Positions 27,146 through 37,015 of a stretch of DNA of 64,000 bases are shown piece by piece. The stretch comes from Hymenobacter cellulosilyticus. Its GTDB lineage: Bacteria; Bacteroidota; Bacteroidia; Cytophagales; Hymenobacteraceae. Position numbers and translations under genes: made by a program. The stretch covers positions 4,764,501 through 4,828,500 of the forward strand of contig NZ_CP095046.1 in assembly GCF_022919215.1 (NCBI RefSeq). The letters are read 5' to 3'. The notes beneath the pieces are model-generated. The model was not told where the DNA came from, searched no databases, and saw nothing but the letters and a program-made list of their open reading frames with translations. Positions within the stretch are counted from its first letter, which is position 1; each line of letters starts with the position of its first letter.

Positions 27146-27400
27146 AACACAGCAGGGAGAATCGTGAGACTGTAAACCTATTGAATTTCAATCAAACCGG
27201 GAAGACTGGCCAGCCCGAGGCAGGGGCTTACCTATGGCCTTCGGCCTTGTATACGCGTGAATGGGCACCCGGTGTCAGTGGCTCCGGGTTGGGCAGAAAC
27301 TAATGCCGCCAGCCTCAGCGCCGACGGCCCTGCATTATTTCTTTCCCTAATTTTACTTCTTGCCTGCCGTTCCGGCTTGCTGCCACCTGTGTTGCCCTTC

Positions 27401-29214
27401 ATGAAGAACCTCTTATCAAAACGGCTGCTGGTCGTGCTGGTGCTGCTTTGCTTCGTTTTGCCTGGCCGGGCGCAAACGGATTTCACCCCGAGTGGAGCAA
27501 GGGCGTGGTCTGGTATCAGATTTTTCCCGAACGGTTCCATAACGGCGACCCGCGCAACGACCCCAAGGTAACCGACCAGAACGGCGCCTACCCGTTTGAC
27601 GACTCCTCGGCCTTCCAGATTCATCCCTGGCACAGCGACTGGTACCAGCTGCAGCCCTACGAGCAGAAAAACGGCAAAGACATTTACTACAACATTCAGC
27701 GCCGCCGCTACGGGGGCGACGTGCAGGGCATCCTCGATAAGCTCGACTATCTGCAGAAACTGGGCGTAAACGCGCTCTACCTGACGCCGGTGTTCTGGTC
27801 ACCCTCCTCGCACAAGTACGACGCGCTGTGCTACCACCACGTCGACCCCACTTTCGGCCCCGACCCGGAAGGCGACAAAAAACTCATGGCCACCGAAGAC
27901 CCGCTCAAGGCCGATACCTGGGTGTGGACCAAGGCGGATCTGCTGGTGCTCAAGCTCATCGACGAGGTGCACCAGCGCAAGATGCACATCATCTTCGACG
28001 GTGTATTTAACCACCTGGGCGCGAAAAGCTTCGCCTTTCAGGACGTGGAGAAAAACCAGCAAGCCTCGCCCTACGCCAACTGGTTTATGGTAACGAGTTG
28101 GCGCGACGCGGCCAAGGGCACCCGCTTTGAGTACAACGGCTGGTTTGGGGTCAAAACGCTGCCGGAGCTGAAGGAAGACGCCACGGGCATCGTGGCCGGG
28201 CCCAAAGAGTACATCTTCAACGCCACCCGGCGCTGGATGAACCCGATGAACAAAGGCGCCGCCCACGGCATCGACGGCTGGCGGCTCGACGTTGCCTACG
28301 ACGTGGGGCACCCGTTCTGGAAAAGCTGGCGCCAGCACGTGCGTAGCCTCAACCCCCAGGCCTTTATGACGGCCGAGCTGGTGTTTCCGGTGGAGAAAAC
28401 CAAGCCCTACCTGAGCGGCGACGAGTTTGATGCCACCATGAACTACAACTTTGCCTTCGCCGTCCACGACTTTTTCGTGCAAGAGGCCAAGGCAGCCACC
28501 GTCACGCAGTTTGACGCCAAGCTCAAGGAACTGCGCGAAGCCTTCGGTCCCGGCGTGGCCCTGAACATGCAGAACCTGGTCGATAGCCACGACGCCACCC
28601 GCATCGGCAGCGCGGTAGCCAACCCGGACGGCAAGAAAATGGCCGATTGGGGCGACTATTTCAACTGGAGCCAGAAAAGCAACAACAAGAGCTACAACGC
28701 CCGCAAGCCCACGGCCGCCCAGCTGCAAAAACAAAAGCTGATTGCCGCCTTTCAGCTGCTGTATCTGGGCTCACCGATGATTTTCTACGGCGACGAGGCC
28801 GGCATGTGGGGCAGCAACGACCCGGATTGCCGCAAACCCATGCTGTGGGCCGGCCAGCAGTACGAGTCCGAAAAAGCCAACCCGGACCAAAGCACCCACG
28901 CCCCCGACGAGGTGCGCTTTAACCAGGACTTGTTTGGGTGGTACCAGAAGTTTATTGCCCTGCGTCGGCAGTCCGCGGCCATTCAGCGGGGCAGCTTCAC
29001 CACGGTAGCCACCGACGATGCCCGGCAAGTGTATGCCTTCCGCCGCACCCTGGGCCAGGACGACGTGCTAGTGGTGTTCAACCGCGGCAGCCAGCCAGCC
29101 TCATTTACCCATGCGTCACTCACCGCCCGCCAGTACCGTGACGCCTTCACGAGGAAAGCAGCCACTACGGTAACGGTGCCGGCCATGGACGTAGTGGTGC
29201 TACGCGCGAAGTAG
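27401..29214 (+). CDS. GH13 alpha-amylase-family glycosidase (one apparent frameshift)
   Basis: A secreted or periplasmic alpha-glucan hydrolase of the neopullulanase/cyclomaltodextrinase-like GH13 group, about 604 residues. The signal peptide MKNLLSKRLLVVLVLLCF..RAQTDF is in one frame and the catalytic body in the next. Adding one T to TTT near 27482 joins them as QTDFHPEWSKGVVWYQIFPERF. GH13 regions seen are IIFDGVFNHLG (region I), GWRLDVAY (II, nucleophile Asp about 296), TAELVFP (III, acid Glu about 326) and NLVDSHDATRI (IV, transition-state Asp). An all-beta C-terminal domain follows. The start at 27401 is chosen because it gives the signal peptide. It is a separate unit from the esterase at 29501, 286 bp on. 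Confidence 0.85.
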
Positions 29215-29500
29215 GAAGGCTGACGGGGAAAAGGTAAGCCTACGCCGGTCCCGGCCCGCGTCTACCAGAGCTACTACTTTCCAACCCGGCCTTCCAGCCA
29301 GCCAGCCGGGGCTGATACACCGGGAAGGTTATCCCGTAGCGTTGAATAGGCTGCACCAGAACCCCGCCGGTATTCTTTTTGGCTCCGGCATTTTTGCAAG
29401 CAAGGTATCCGTCGTCCCATCAGCCAGAAAATTCGGTCCCAGCGCCCTGTATATCTTATTTGCGAGGCCCGGTGCACCGAACCACCCTTCTAGTGTGAGT

Positions 29501-30552
29501 ATGAAAAACCTCTTCTTCGTCTTACTAACTCTCCTAAGCTCGTCTTCCCTGTTGGCCCAACAGAACCCGCCGGCCGGCCGCGTCGTGGTCACGTATCTCG
29601 ACTCGAAAGTGCTGGCGCGGAATCCCGGGGGAGAAAACCCGCGCCGCCGGGTGAGCGTGTACTTGCCGGCCGGATACGAGGCCAATCCTCAGCAGCGCTA
29701 CCCGGTGCTGTACTACCTGCACGGCTTTACCTGGAACGACAGCCTTATTTTTCACAAAGACGGGATGAAAGCCCTGCTGGATCAGGCCATTGCCGACAAG
29801 CAGATCCGGCCCTTCATCCTGGTCGTACCCAATGAGCAGACCCGCTTTGGGGGCAGCTGGTACGCCAACTCGGCCACCAACGGAGCCTGGGGCGACTTCA
29901 CCGCGCGCGAACTAATAGCCTTTATCGACGGGCAGTTTCGCACCTTGGCCCGACCCGGCAGCCGGGGCCTGGCCGGGCACTCCATGGGCGGGGGCGGCAC
30001 CCTGCGACTGGCATTGCGCTACCCCGGCACCTGGGCCGCGGCGTACGCCCTGAGCCCGGCCTTGGTCGGGCCGCATCCCAGCTACCTGCCTGGGCCGGGT
30101 TTGCCCCAGGCCCTGCAGGCCGATAGCCCGGCGGGCCTGACCGGCAACCACGCGGCTCAGTCTACGGTGGCCGTGTCCCGGGCCTTCTCACCCAACCCGA
30201 GCGCCCGCCCGTTTGGGGCCGATCTGCCCGGCTCGTTGAAGGCCGACAGCCTCGTCCGGCGCGATGCAGCTCTTGCGCGTTGGATAGCAAGCACCCCGAC
30301 CTACTTGCTGCCTACCCACACGGCCAGCTTGCGGCAGCTGCGAGCATTGGCCTTCGACTGGGGGCGCAGGACGAAGTACGCCACATCCCTCCCACCTGCC
30401 GCACCTTCAGTCAGTGGCTTTGGGCCTTCGGGATTCGCCATACAGCCCAGGAGTATGAGGGCACGCATGGTAGCGGCGTCATGGGCCCGCAAGGACGAAT
30501 CTACCAGCACGTCCTGCCGTTTTTCAACCAGCACCTGGATTTTCAACCCTAA
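29501..30552 (+). CDS. Secreted esterase, alpha/beta-hydrolase of the esterase D/CE1 type (one apparent frameshift)
   Basis: A signal peptide (MKNLFFVLLTLLSSSSLLA, then QQNPP) precedes an alpha/beta hydrolase domain. It contains RVSVYLPAGY, YPVLYYLHGF (oxyanion region), the nucleophile elbow GHSMGGGG (Ser near residue 165), an acidic residue in AFDWGAQDE and the catalytic His in EYEGTHGSGVMG. The last 65 residues lie in another frame. Adding one G to the G-run near 30360 restores FDWGAQDEVRHI and a natural stop (about 350 residues). It could be a feruloyl/acetyl xylan esterase or a general carboxylesterase. It is not adjacent to the xylan locus, so its substrate is open. Confidence 0.8.
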
Positions 30553-30853
30553 GCTCACGCAGTTATTCAGCACCTCCGCTGATGCTGCGCGGCAGGGTGG
30601 TCGTTGGCTCCGGTTACCAGGGCCTGGGAGGAAGTTGTCGTGGGGTCAGGGGTTGCAAGCAAGGTATGCCCCAAGAAGCACCGTGGAGTATAGTCCACGG
30701 TCAAGGGTTTTCTAAAGTATTGCTCAACAAGTGCGTTCCGGGGCCCGCTTTGGAATAAAAACCACCTGAGTTCTGAGCCTTGACGGCTGCGGGGCAGCCG
30801 CCTCCTGCAGCTGGATTTCTACCGCGGGCCCACCGTAGCCGTATACGTAGGGT
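30553..30853. other. Intergenic, nothing recognised
   Basis: No gene, clear terminator or -7 element could be supported between the esterase and the reductase gene. Confidence 0.35.
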
Positions 30854-31558
30854 ATGAAACGACCCTATGTTATCTGCCACATGATGTCCTCCGTGGACGG
30901 CAAAATCCTCTCAGCCAACTGGCAGGACGAGGAGCTAACCAAGACCTTCGCCGGGTATTTTGAGAAGTACCACGTCACGTTTACCAGCCAGGCCTGGATG
31001 TGCGGACGTATTACGATGGAACGCGACTTCTCGGGTGGCGTGCAGCCGGAGCTGCGGCCTGCCCCACACCCCATAGCCCGGGAGCCGTTTATCGGCGACC
31101 CAAACGCCACCGCTTTTGCCATTGCCGTGGATGCCCACGGCAAGCTGGGCTGGGAAAGTAATACAACGCACGGCGACCATATTGTTGAAGTACTGACCGA
31201 GCAGGTAAGCAACGACTACCTATACTACCTGCAGCAGAAACACATTTCCTACCTGTTTGCCGGGAAGACCGAGGTCGATTTTACGTTGGTGCTGCAGCAG
31301 CTTGCCGAGCTGTTCCCTATTGAAACGCTCATGCTGGAAGGTGGCGGCCACCTGAACGGCTCGTTGCTGAATGCAGGGCTGATTGATGAGCTAAGCCTGC
31401 TGCTCCTGCCTATTGCCGACGGCACACCCAAGTCGCCGACCACCTTTGAAGTCAGTGAATACCTGACCAAAGGCCCCGCGACGCGACTGTTTCTCAGTGA
31501 AGTACAGCAACTGGATAATGACGTGATCTGGCTGAAATACCACTTCAAGCATTCGTAA
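30854..31558 (+). CDS. RibD C-terminal/dihydrofolate-reductase-like oxidoreductase
   Basis: A 234-residue NADPH-dependent reductase resembling the C-terminal half of RibD. It contains YVICHMMSSVDGKI (opening strand and substrate loop), WMCGRITMERDF, the nucleotide-binding LMLEGGGHLNGSLLNAGLIDEL, and LLLPIADG. There is no deaminase domain, so it is a stand-alone reductase, often annotated as a DHFR-family protein of unknown substrate. It is followed by a hairpin terminator. Confidence 0.85.
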   Translation: MKRPYVICHMMSSVDGKILSANWQDEELTKTFAGYFEKYHVTFTSQAWMCGRITMERDFSGGVQPELRPAPHPIAREPFIGDPNATAFAIAVDAHGKLGWESNTTHGDHIVEVLTEQVSNDYLYYLQQKHISYLFAGKTEVDFTLVLQQLAELFPIETLMLEGGGHLNGSLLNAGLIDELSLLLLPIADGTPKSPTTFEVSEYLTKGPATRLFLSEVQQLDNDVIWLKYHFKHS

Positions 31559-31600
31559 ACACGTAGTCAGGCGTCGCCGTAAGGCCCGGTGCGTACATGA

Positions 31601-31654
31601 CCACGCAGAAGCCGTGTTCAAAACCTCTGATTTTGGACACCGGTTTCTGCGTGG
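31601..31654 (+). terminator. Hairpin downstream of the reductase
   Basis: CCACGCAGAA at 31601-31610 pairs with TTCTGCGTGG at 31645-31654, with partly matched inner bases and a loop of about 15. It is followed by TTCTTCG, so it is a moderate terminator candidate. Confidence 0.5.
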
Positions 31655-31729
31655 TTCTTCGCACCAGAGTCTTTCTCATTCCGGCTGAGCCAGTTCAGCT
31701 TGGGCTGCGCGTCGGCGCTGACTACCAGC

Positions 31730-31863
31730 CTAGCCGCTAAAACGCGGTACTATCCATGCGGGCTTGTCGATGGCGGCAACGGACTGGGCATACGTGCTGA
31801 ATAAGCCGAAGCTGGTCAGCAAACCGGTAAAGCCAATAGCGAAGTAGTAAGATGCGTTTTTCA
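31730..31863 (-). CDS. Small secreted or membrane peptide (44 aa)
   Basis: ATG at 31863 opens a 44-codon frame: MKNASYYFAIGFTGLLTSFG, then LFSTYAQSVAAIDKPAWIVPRFSG. The Lys-plus-hydrophobic N-terminus with a possible AQS cleavage resembles a signal peptide, leaving a mature peptide of only about 18 residues. I recognise no family. It could be a genuine small exported peptide, the remnant of a larger secreted protein, or chance. Confidence 0.35.
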
Positions 31864-32458
31864 TGGAAAAAATGTGGTGGTGTACCGAGTAAGCAAGTCC
31901 CCATTTCCTCACAGCCCTAGGGCATAGTTGTCGTGATAAGCTGGGCGGGCTGGATGGACTCAGAGAGGCTAGCTTTTAAAAATGTCAGGAAGGAGAAAAG
32001 GATGGGCCAACCGCTGGGTGACCCGGTGAGTAATAGTAGAGAAGCTCAAGCTTGCTGCGTCCCTTCAGATGAAACGTTTCAGTTACAAGAGACCTAACCG
32101 TGGTCTTACTCCCACGCAGGCAATAAAAAAACGCGCGCTTTTGACTTCACCCCTGACAAATCATCGAAATACAACCTCTTGCACACAACAAAAACTTGAT
32201 AATAGTAGCCCTCTGACACCAAGGCTAGGTAAAAATGATTCACTGCAGACAGTTATGCCTGCGGGTAGCACCTTATAAATCTATTGCTAAGCACCACTAG
32301 AACTCGAATTGAGCTTACTCCTATTATTCCTGAGGAAGGTGATGCTGCAAGCCTGGTACGGGCCCGGTCCTCCTTATTGGAAGCTTATTGGCAGCCGCTC
32401 CATTAGCTGCGGGCTTACGGCAAGCGGCCGGTGGACTGCTTAGGCGCAGGGTATCCCT
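31864..32458. other. Intergenic, lower GC, no supported gene
   Basis: An AT-richer stretch. A 69-codon frame at 32069-32278 is basic and low-complexity, with no family resemblance, and I do not call it. No promoter or repeat stands out. Confidence 0.35.
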
Positions 32459-33756
32459 TTAGCCCACCAGAAGCAAATCTTCCAAACGAGTGGTATACTG
32501 CGGGGTGCGCCACTGCGCCTGCCCCTTCCAGGGCACATGCGGCTGTCCTGGAGGCAGCACCAGGGCAGCGAGTTTCACGGTGCCTTTGCCAAAGCGGTGG
32601 TTCAGGGCATCAAGCTCGGCCATCAGCCGGGTCCGCTGCGCCGAAACCGGGCCGGGTTCAAAGAGCGTGAGCTGGGTTTGACTTGCCGGCTCCAGCCCAT
32701 CGAGTATCACCCCCGCCTTGGTGTAGCGGTTGCCCGGCAGCCATAGACGCTTAAGCGCCGCCCGCGCAAACCGCACCAGTTCCAGGGTGTCGTTGGTAGC
32801 TACGGGGAGCGTCAGCACGGCCGAGGATGAGTAAGGCGGGGCCTCCAGTCCAAAGCGGCTCTTGCTCAAAAACACGGTGATGAGGTGGGTCGCGTCGCCT
32901 TGGCGGCGCAGCTTCTCGGCCGCCCTGGAGGCAAAGGCGCTGACGGCGCCCGCAACGTCGGGAAACTCGGTCAGTGGGCGGCCGAAGGTGCGGGAGCAAC
33001 ACAAGCTGCGCCGCGACAGGGTGCCGTCCTCACTGGGGCCAGGCCCTGGCACGAAAAGCCCTGCAGCTCGCGCACCAGCCGGGCTCCTACCACCCCGCCC
33101 AGGTGCTTGCGGGCATACGCCTCGGAACAAGCCGCCAGCTGCGCCGCAGTCGTGATACCAGCAGCAGCGAGTTTTTGGGCGTACTGCCGGCCGATGCCCC
33201 AGACGTCTTCCACCGCCACCTGCTCCAGGGCCCACTGGCGGCGCACGGCCGTGTCGAGGTAGCACACTCCGCCCAGTTCCGGGTTTTTCTTCGCCAGCCG
33301 GTTGGCCAGCTTAGCCAGCGTTTTGGTCGGGGCAATGCCCACGCAGGTAGGAATACCGGTGCGGGCCAGCACATTGGTGCGCACCTGCCGGGCAAAAGTA
33401 TCCAGACTGCTGACCACGAAGCGCTCCATGCCGTGCAGGTCCAGAAAAGCCTCATCAATGGAGTAGACTTCTACTGCCGGTGCCACCTGGCTCAAGTACC
33501 ACATTACCCGGCGCGACATATCCCCGTAGAGGGCGTAGTTACTGGAAAATACGGCTACTTTGTGCTCTTCCAGCAGGGGTTTGACCTTGAAATACGGGTC
33601 ACCCATCTGCAAACCCAGGGCCTTGGCTTCGGCACTACGGGATATCAGGCATCCGTCGTTGTTGGAAAGCACCACAACGGGCTGGCCTTCAAGCCGGGGC
33701 TGAAAAACCCGCTCGCAGCTGACGTAAAAGTTGTTGCAGTCGACTAGGGCAAACAT
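32459..33756 (-). CDS. umuC: UmuC-like Y-family DNA polymerase (one apparent frameshift)
   Basis: Translesion DNA polymerase V catalytic subunit, about 432 residues when repaired, the usual UmuC length. Palm motifs are [17 protein letters not shown] (metal Asp6), VLSNNDGC and [11 protein letters not shown] (catalytic DE near residue 100). A helix-hairpin-helix follows at [17 protein letters not shown], then the UmuC-specific C-terminal little-finger region ending [11 protein letters not shown]. The frame is lost near 33040. Adding one C to CCCC restores [21 protein letters not shown]. It starts 2 bp after the umuD stop, so the two are one operon. Confidence 0.9.
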
Positions 33757-33758
33757 GG

Positions 33759-34225
33759 CTAGTCGCGGGTGCGCAGCAGGGCTGCCAGTTTGCCGGGAAC
33801 CAGCTCATGGAGCACGTGCGTGACTACGCCCCAGATCTTGACGGCGCCGGCATCGTGAATTTCCCAGGGTTTGTAGTCGGGATTCTCGGGTTTGAGCCAC
33901 CAGGTACCATGCTCGCACACCAGGCGCTTGACCGTGCACTCGCCGTCCACCACGGCCACAACAATGTGGTTGTGGTCGGCTTCCATTTGCTTGTCTACGG
34001 CCAGCAGGTCGCCTTCGTGTATCTCGGCATCTTTCATGCTTTCCCCGCTTACCCGCACCAGGTAAGTCGCGTCCGGGTGGCGCAGCAGCAGGCGGTTCAG
34101 GTCAAACAGATCTTCCTGATGGTCAGAGGCCGGGGAAGGATAACCAGCCGCTACTGAGCAGCTAAAAAGGGGGAGCAGAAAGGGGTTTGGGAATCGTGAA
34201 CCGGGATTAATTCGACGTTGCGCAT
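33759..34225 (-). CDS. umuD: UmuD-like self-cleaving S24 peptidase (probable frameshift near the N-terminus)
   Basis: Partner of UmuC; it becomes active by RecA-stimulated self-cleavage. The Ala-Gly cleavage site is in SVAAGYPSP. The Ser of the catalytic dyad is in [10 protein letters not shown] and the Lys in ECTVKRLV. The open frame extends upstream only from a TTG at 34253, which would overlap the candidate -7 element. An ATG at 34225 starts [16 protein letters not shown] in another frame. Adding one C to CCCC near 34181 joins it to [13 protein letters not shown], giving a typical UmuD N-terminus. I therefore place the start at 34225 and treat the break as another homopolymer loss (moderate confidence). 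Confidence 0.75.
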
Positions 34226-34250
34226 GGGTGGCAGACAGTAGGCGTGTCCA

Positions 34251-34284
34251 CAAGTATACGAACGACTAATAATATTAGTACAAA
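34251..34284 (-). promoter_or_regulatory. umuDC promoter with internal palindromic operator
   Basis: On the minus strand TTTG (34284-34281) and TATACTTG (34258-34251) are 22 bp apart, close to the Bacteroidota sigma pattern. Between them sits the perfect palindrome ACTAAT-ATT-ATTAGT (34279-34265). A LexA-like or self-regulating UmuD protein could bind here to block RNA polymerase. The surrounding 80 bp are AT-rich in an otherwise GC-rich window. Confidence 0.5.
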
Positions 34285-34539
34285 ATAACTAAAATAAATA
34301 GCAACCTATTGACTGAATAAACGCTGTTAGTTGAAGAAAGAAGTCCTATATGAAAGCAAGTTTCTTAAAGCCAGCGGACCGTCCCAACACGTCACCCACA
34401 AGGTGTAACACCCCGCCATTATTGAGCGGAGTTTGCGCAGTGCTGCCGGGATGCTACCTCTAAGCTTAGTGGATAAGCTAGGACTATAGCATTGATGGGC
34501 ACCTGCTGCCAACCGGTACGCGGCTACTTCTAAAAGAGG

Positions 34540-34929
34540 CTACACATGGGCTAGCCAGTGCTCCGCGCTGGCTGTATCGTCAAATGTTAGCACAATGGGC
34601 TGCTTTACATCTTTGATAGCTAGATCAAACGACATGCGGCTATAAAAGCTGGCCGAGTACACCCAGGCCACGTAGCGCAGCCCGGTTTGCTGCAACGCCG
34701 GAAACCAAACCTGAGCGCCCCACTCGGCGGCGTGCTCCCACATGCTGCTCACCTGCGAGCTATCCATGAGCAGCTTTCCACAGTGCTGCTGCTCCTGAAA
34801 AGACAGAATCTGCCGGCAGCCTTCCATTACGCTCTGCTCATTCTGCTCATTCTTCCACGTCACGTACAGCCAATCATGCACCTGGTGATAGTCAATGCGC
34901 AGAACCGGAGAGTCGAATAACGGATGCAT
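34540..34929 (-). CDS. STAS/SpoIIAA-like protein of unknown role
   Basis: About 129 residues, soluble and without a signal peptide. The pattern LRIDYHQVHDWLYVTWKNEQNEQSVMEGCRQIL, then GKLLMDSSQVSSMW and RYVAWVYSASFYSRMSF, resembles the SpoIIAA-like/STAS proteins common in Hymenobacter-type genomes, which are of unknown function. The ATG at 34929 is preferred to an upstream TTG. It is monocistronic. Confidence 0.6.
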   Translation of the reverse strand: MHPLFDSPVLRIDYHQVHDWLYVTWKNEQNEQSVMEGCRQILSFQEQQHCGKLLMDSSQVSSMWEHAAEWGAQVWFPALQQTGLRYVAWVYSASFYSRMSFDLAIKDVKQPIVLTFDDTASAEHWLAHV

Positions 34930-35106
34930 CAGAAGCAGTGAGGTTGAGTTGGGCAAAAATAAGAACTAAGCAGGAAAGACCAGTTTCTTCTGTTCATACT
35001 CCTAAAAAGCGGGTTACTTCCTGTGAGGATATGCGCGTGGACTAGACTTGTATCCTTCCGGCCGGTTATGAAATCGACTTACATGGCAGAACATTATGCC
35101 CGGCTA

Positions 35107-35721
35107 CTAAGCTGGCCATGCCAGGGTCGTGGGGCACTGCCGGGCGGTTAAACCCGCCACCACTCCGGCGCGGTTGCATTCGGGCTGATTCTGGCTGGCT
35201 TTCCATTTGCCTTCCAGGCGGGTAATCGTGATTTCAATGCCGACAACTGCCGGCAGCAGGCTCTCAATAAAGCCGGCCGGCGCATCAGTCAGCTCCCAGG
35301 GAGTGGCACTGGCCGCCTCATGGGCCGCGGTGAGCTGCTCAATCTGGTGGCGCACCCAGGCAGCGTCGTCGATAATGCGCAAGGTTCCATGGGCGTGCAC
35401 CACGGCATAGTTCCAGGTCGGCACCACCTTGCCCGTTTCCTGCTTGGTAGCGTACCACTCCGGAGTGATGTAGGCATCAGGCCCTTGAAAGATGGCCAAG
35501 GCGTCTACTTCCGGCTGAAAGCTGCGCCACAAGGGGTTGGCCCGGGCAATATGCCCCTGGAGCGTACCATACGGCGTGGAATCTGACTGGATGAGCAGCG
35601 GAATATGGTTGGCTACCAAGCCGCTCCCGGTCATCGCCACGACGCTGGCCAGGGAGTACCGGCGCATGAGGTCATGCATTGCCTCAACGCGAGGCTCGGC
35701 GAAAGCAGCAGGGGTATACAT
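35107..35721 (-). CDS. PaiB-like FMN-binding split-barrel protein
   Basis: A 204-residue PaiB/negative transcriptional regulator family protein. The opening MYTPAAFAEPRVEAMHDLMRRYSLA is diagnostic. FMN-barrel motifs follow: VANHIPLLIQ, GTLQGHIARANPLWR, and ALAIFQGPDAYITPEWYATK, then VPTWNYAVVHAHG. The name comes from Bacillus PaiB, a repressor of sporulation and protease genes. Here an FMN- or haem-dependent enzymatic role is equally possible. It is monocistronic. Confidence 0.9.
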   Translation of the reverse strand: MYTPAAFAEPRVEAMHDLMRRYSLASVVAMTGSGLVANHIPLLIQSDSTPYGTLQGHIARANPLWRSFQPEVDALAIFQGPDAYITPEWYATKQETGKVVPTWNYAVVHAHGTLRIIDDAAWVRHQIEQLTAAHEAASATPWELTDAPAGFIESLLPAVVGIEITITRLEGKWKASQNQPECNRAGVVAGLTARQCPTTLAWPA

Positions 35722-35826
35722 AAAGCGAAGACCGGCTAAAGGCGACTGATTCGTGATGGGGCAAGAGTAGCAAAAAGAACGTTAGCCCAACACTATCTAC
35801 TGGTCAGGGTCAAGTTTTTCCCGGAG

Positions 35827-36569
35827 CTACCCCGCATGTTCCTCCGGGTTGCTTGCACTCAAGTCGAGCAGCCAGCGCGGCGGCTCCGCCTGAAACACCA
35901 GAGCCGTCAGGTTGAGCCAGGCCCCGGCGCGGTCGAGCACGGCGGAGTCGGCAGTCACGACGAGGTCCGTCGTTTCGGCCAGTTCGCGGTCGGGTTCCAC
36001 ACGACCTCGGCCGTCCAGGGTAAGCCCAGCGTGGGCCCCAGCTCGTGCAGACGGGCAGCGAGCCGGCCGCTGTTAGAAACGGGCTGATCGAGCAGCCACC
36101 GCACCGGACCCGGCCGGAGCGGAAGCAGCGCGGCGGCCACGAGCCGGATGGCCCGGTCGGTTTCCTGCACGGCCCGGTAGGTGCCATGCACGCTCGACAA
36201 GTCACGCAGGGCCCCATCCCGGCCCCGCAGCACCACGCCACCACTGAGGGCAGCTTCGAGCGTGATAAGCAGGTTGAAGCCGTCGATGGCGACGGGGCGG
36301 CCGGCCAGATCAGCAGCCGGCAGTTGCGTGGCTGCGCGCCGGGTGTGTTGCTCGTCGGTGCAGGCGGCGCGGCCCACGGCCCAGCGCTGGCGCTCGGTTA
36401 GCCCGTAGCGGTCACCGACCAGCTTTAGGGTTGCGGCCGGCGGATACCCACGCGTTAGCAGCCAGGACAGGTCCTGAACGGCACTACGCAGCACCGGTAC
36501 CCAGGCGGGCGCAAACAAGCGGGTATCGGCCGGGTGTGGGCCACGGTGGCGAGTGTCGGCAGGGCGCAT
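35827..36569 (-). CDS. DUF434 domain-containing protein (one apparent frameshift)
   Basis: About 247 residues when repaired. The DUF434 core is seen as LSWLLTRGYPPAATLKLVGDRYGLTERQRWAVGRAACTD, AIDGFNLLITLEAALSGG and VLRGRDGALRDLSSVHGTYR. Conserved Asp residues (AIDGFN, VVTADSAVLD) suggest a PIN-like or metal-binding nuclease fold, which is inference. The frame breaks near 35998. Adding one C to CCC restores WNPDRELAETTDLVVTADSAV and a natural end at 35827. The ATG at 36569 is chosen; an in-frame upstream ATG at 36611 gives a non-conserved extension. Confidence 0.7.
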
Positions 36570-36965
36570 ACGGAGTTGGGAGGAAAGCGTAGGAAGGATA
36601 AAGCCGGACAAAGAAACCGGGTCGTGGTAACTTTCCTACTGCTAATTGCCTTGTCGATGACGGCCTGGGCCTTTCTGGCACGCAGGGAGTATCGTCTTAG
36701 AAGCTTCGCAGCGCTGCGTACAGGCGGCAAATGCAAAACCCAGCGTTGCAGCACCGGGGTTGTTTGCCGAAACGGGCCGGCGGCTCACCTTCCGCCCAGT
36801 CCCGTATTCGCCCGCAAAGGTCACAGATATTTTTGCACCGCTGGGTAAAGTCTTTGTTACCATTGGCCCTGGCCAGAGCAGCCCGCACCATTCTTCGCTG
36901 CACCGGGCAGGCACCACAGCTGGCTTCCGCGGCCTGGTTCTACCGGCCGATTTTCCGAAATAGCA
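36570..36965. other. Intergenic, nothing recognised
   Basis: No gene or site is supported between the DUF434 start and the terminator at 36966. Frames here overlap heavily in GC-rich sequence without coding character. Confidence 0.35.
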
Positions 36966-36997
36966 AGGAGGCTGCAACGCCTGGTTGCAGCCTCTTT
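36966..36997 (-). terminator. Terminator of the phosphatase/SusCD operon
   Basis: GAGGCTGCAAC at 36968-36978 and GTTGCAGCCTC at 36984-36994 form an 11-bp perfect stem with a 5-base loop. It lies 19 bp after the lipoprotein stop at 37016, on the minus-strand side. Confidence 0.75.
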
Positions 36998-37015
36998 ATG
37001 GTATACACAACAGGA

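Noticed and set aside
32069..32278. A 69-codon plus-strand frame in the gene-poor stretch
   Set aside because: Basic and low-complexity, no start context or family resemblance, so not supported.
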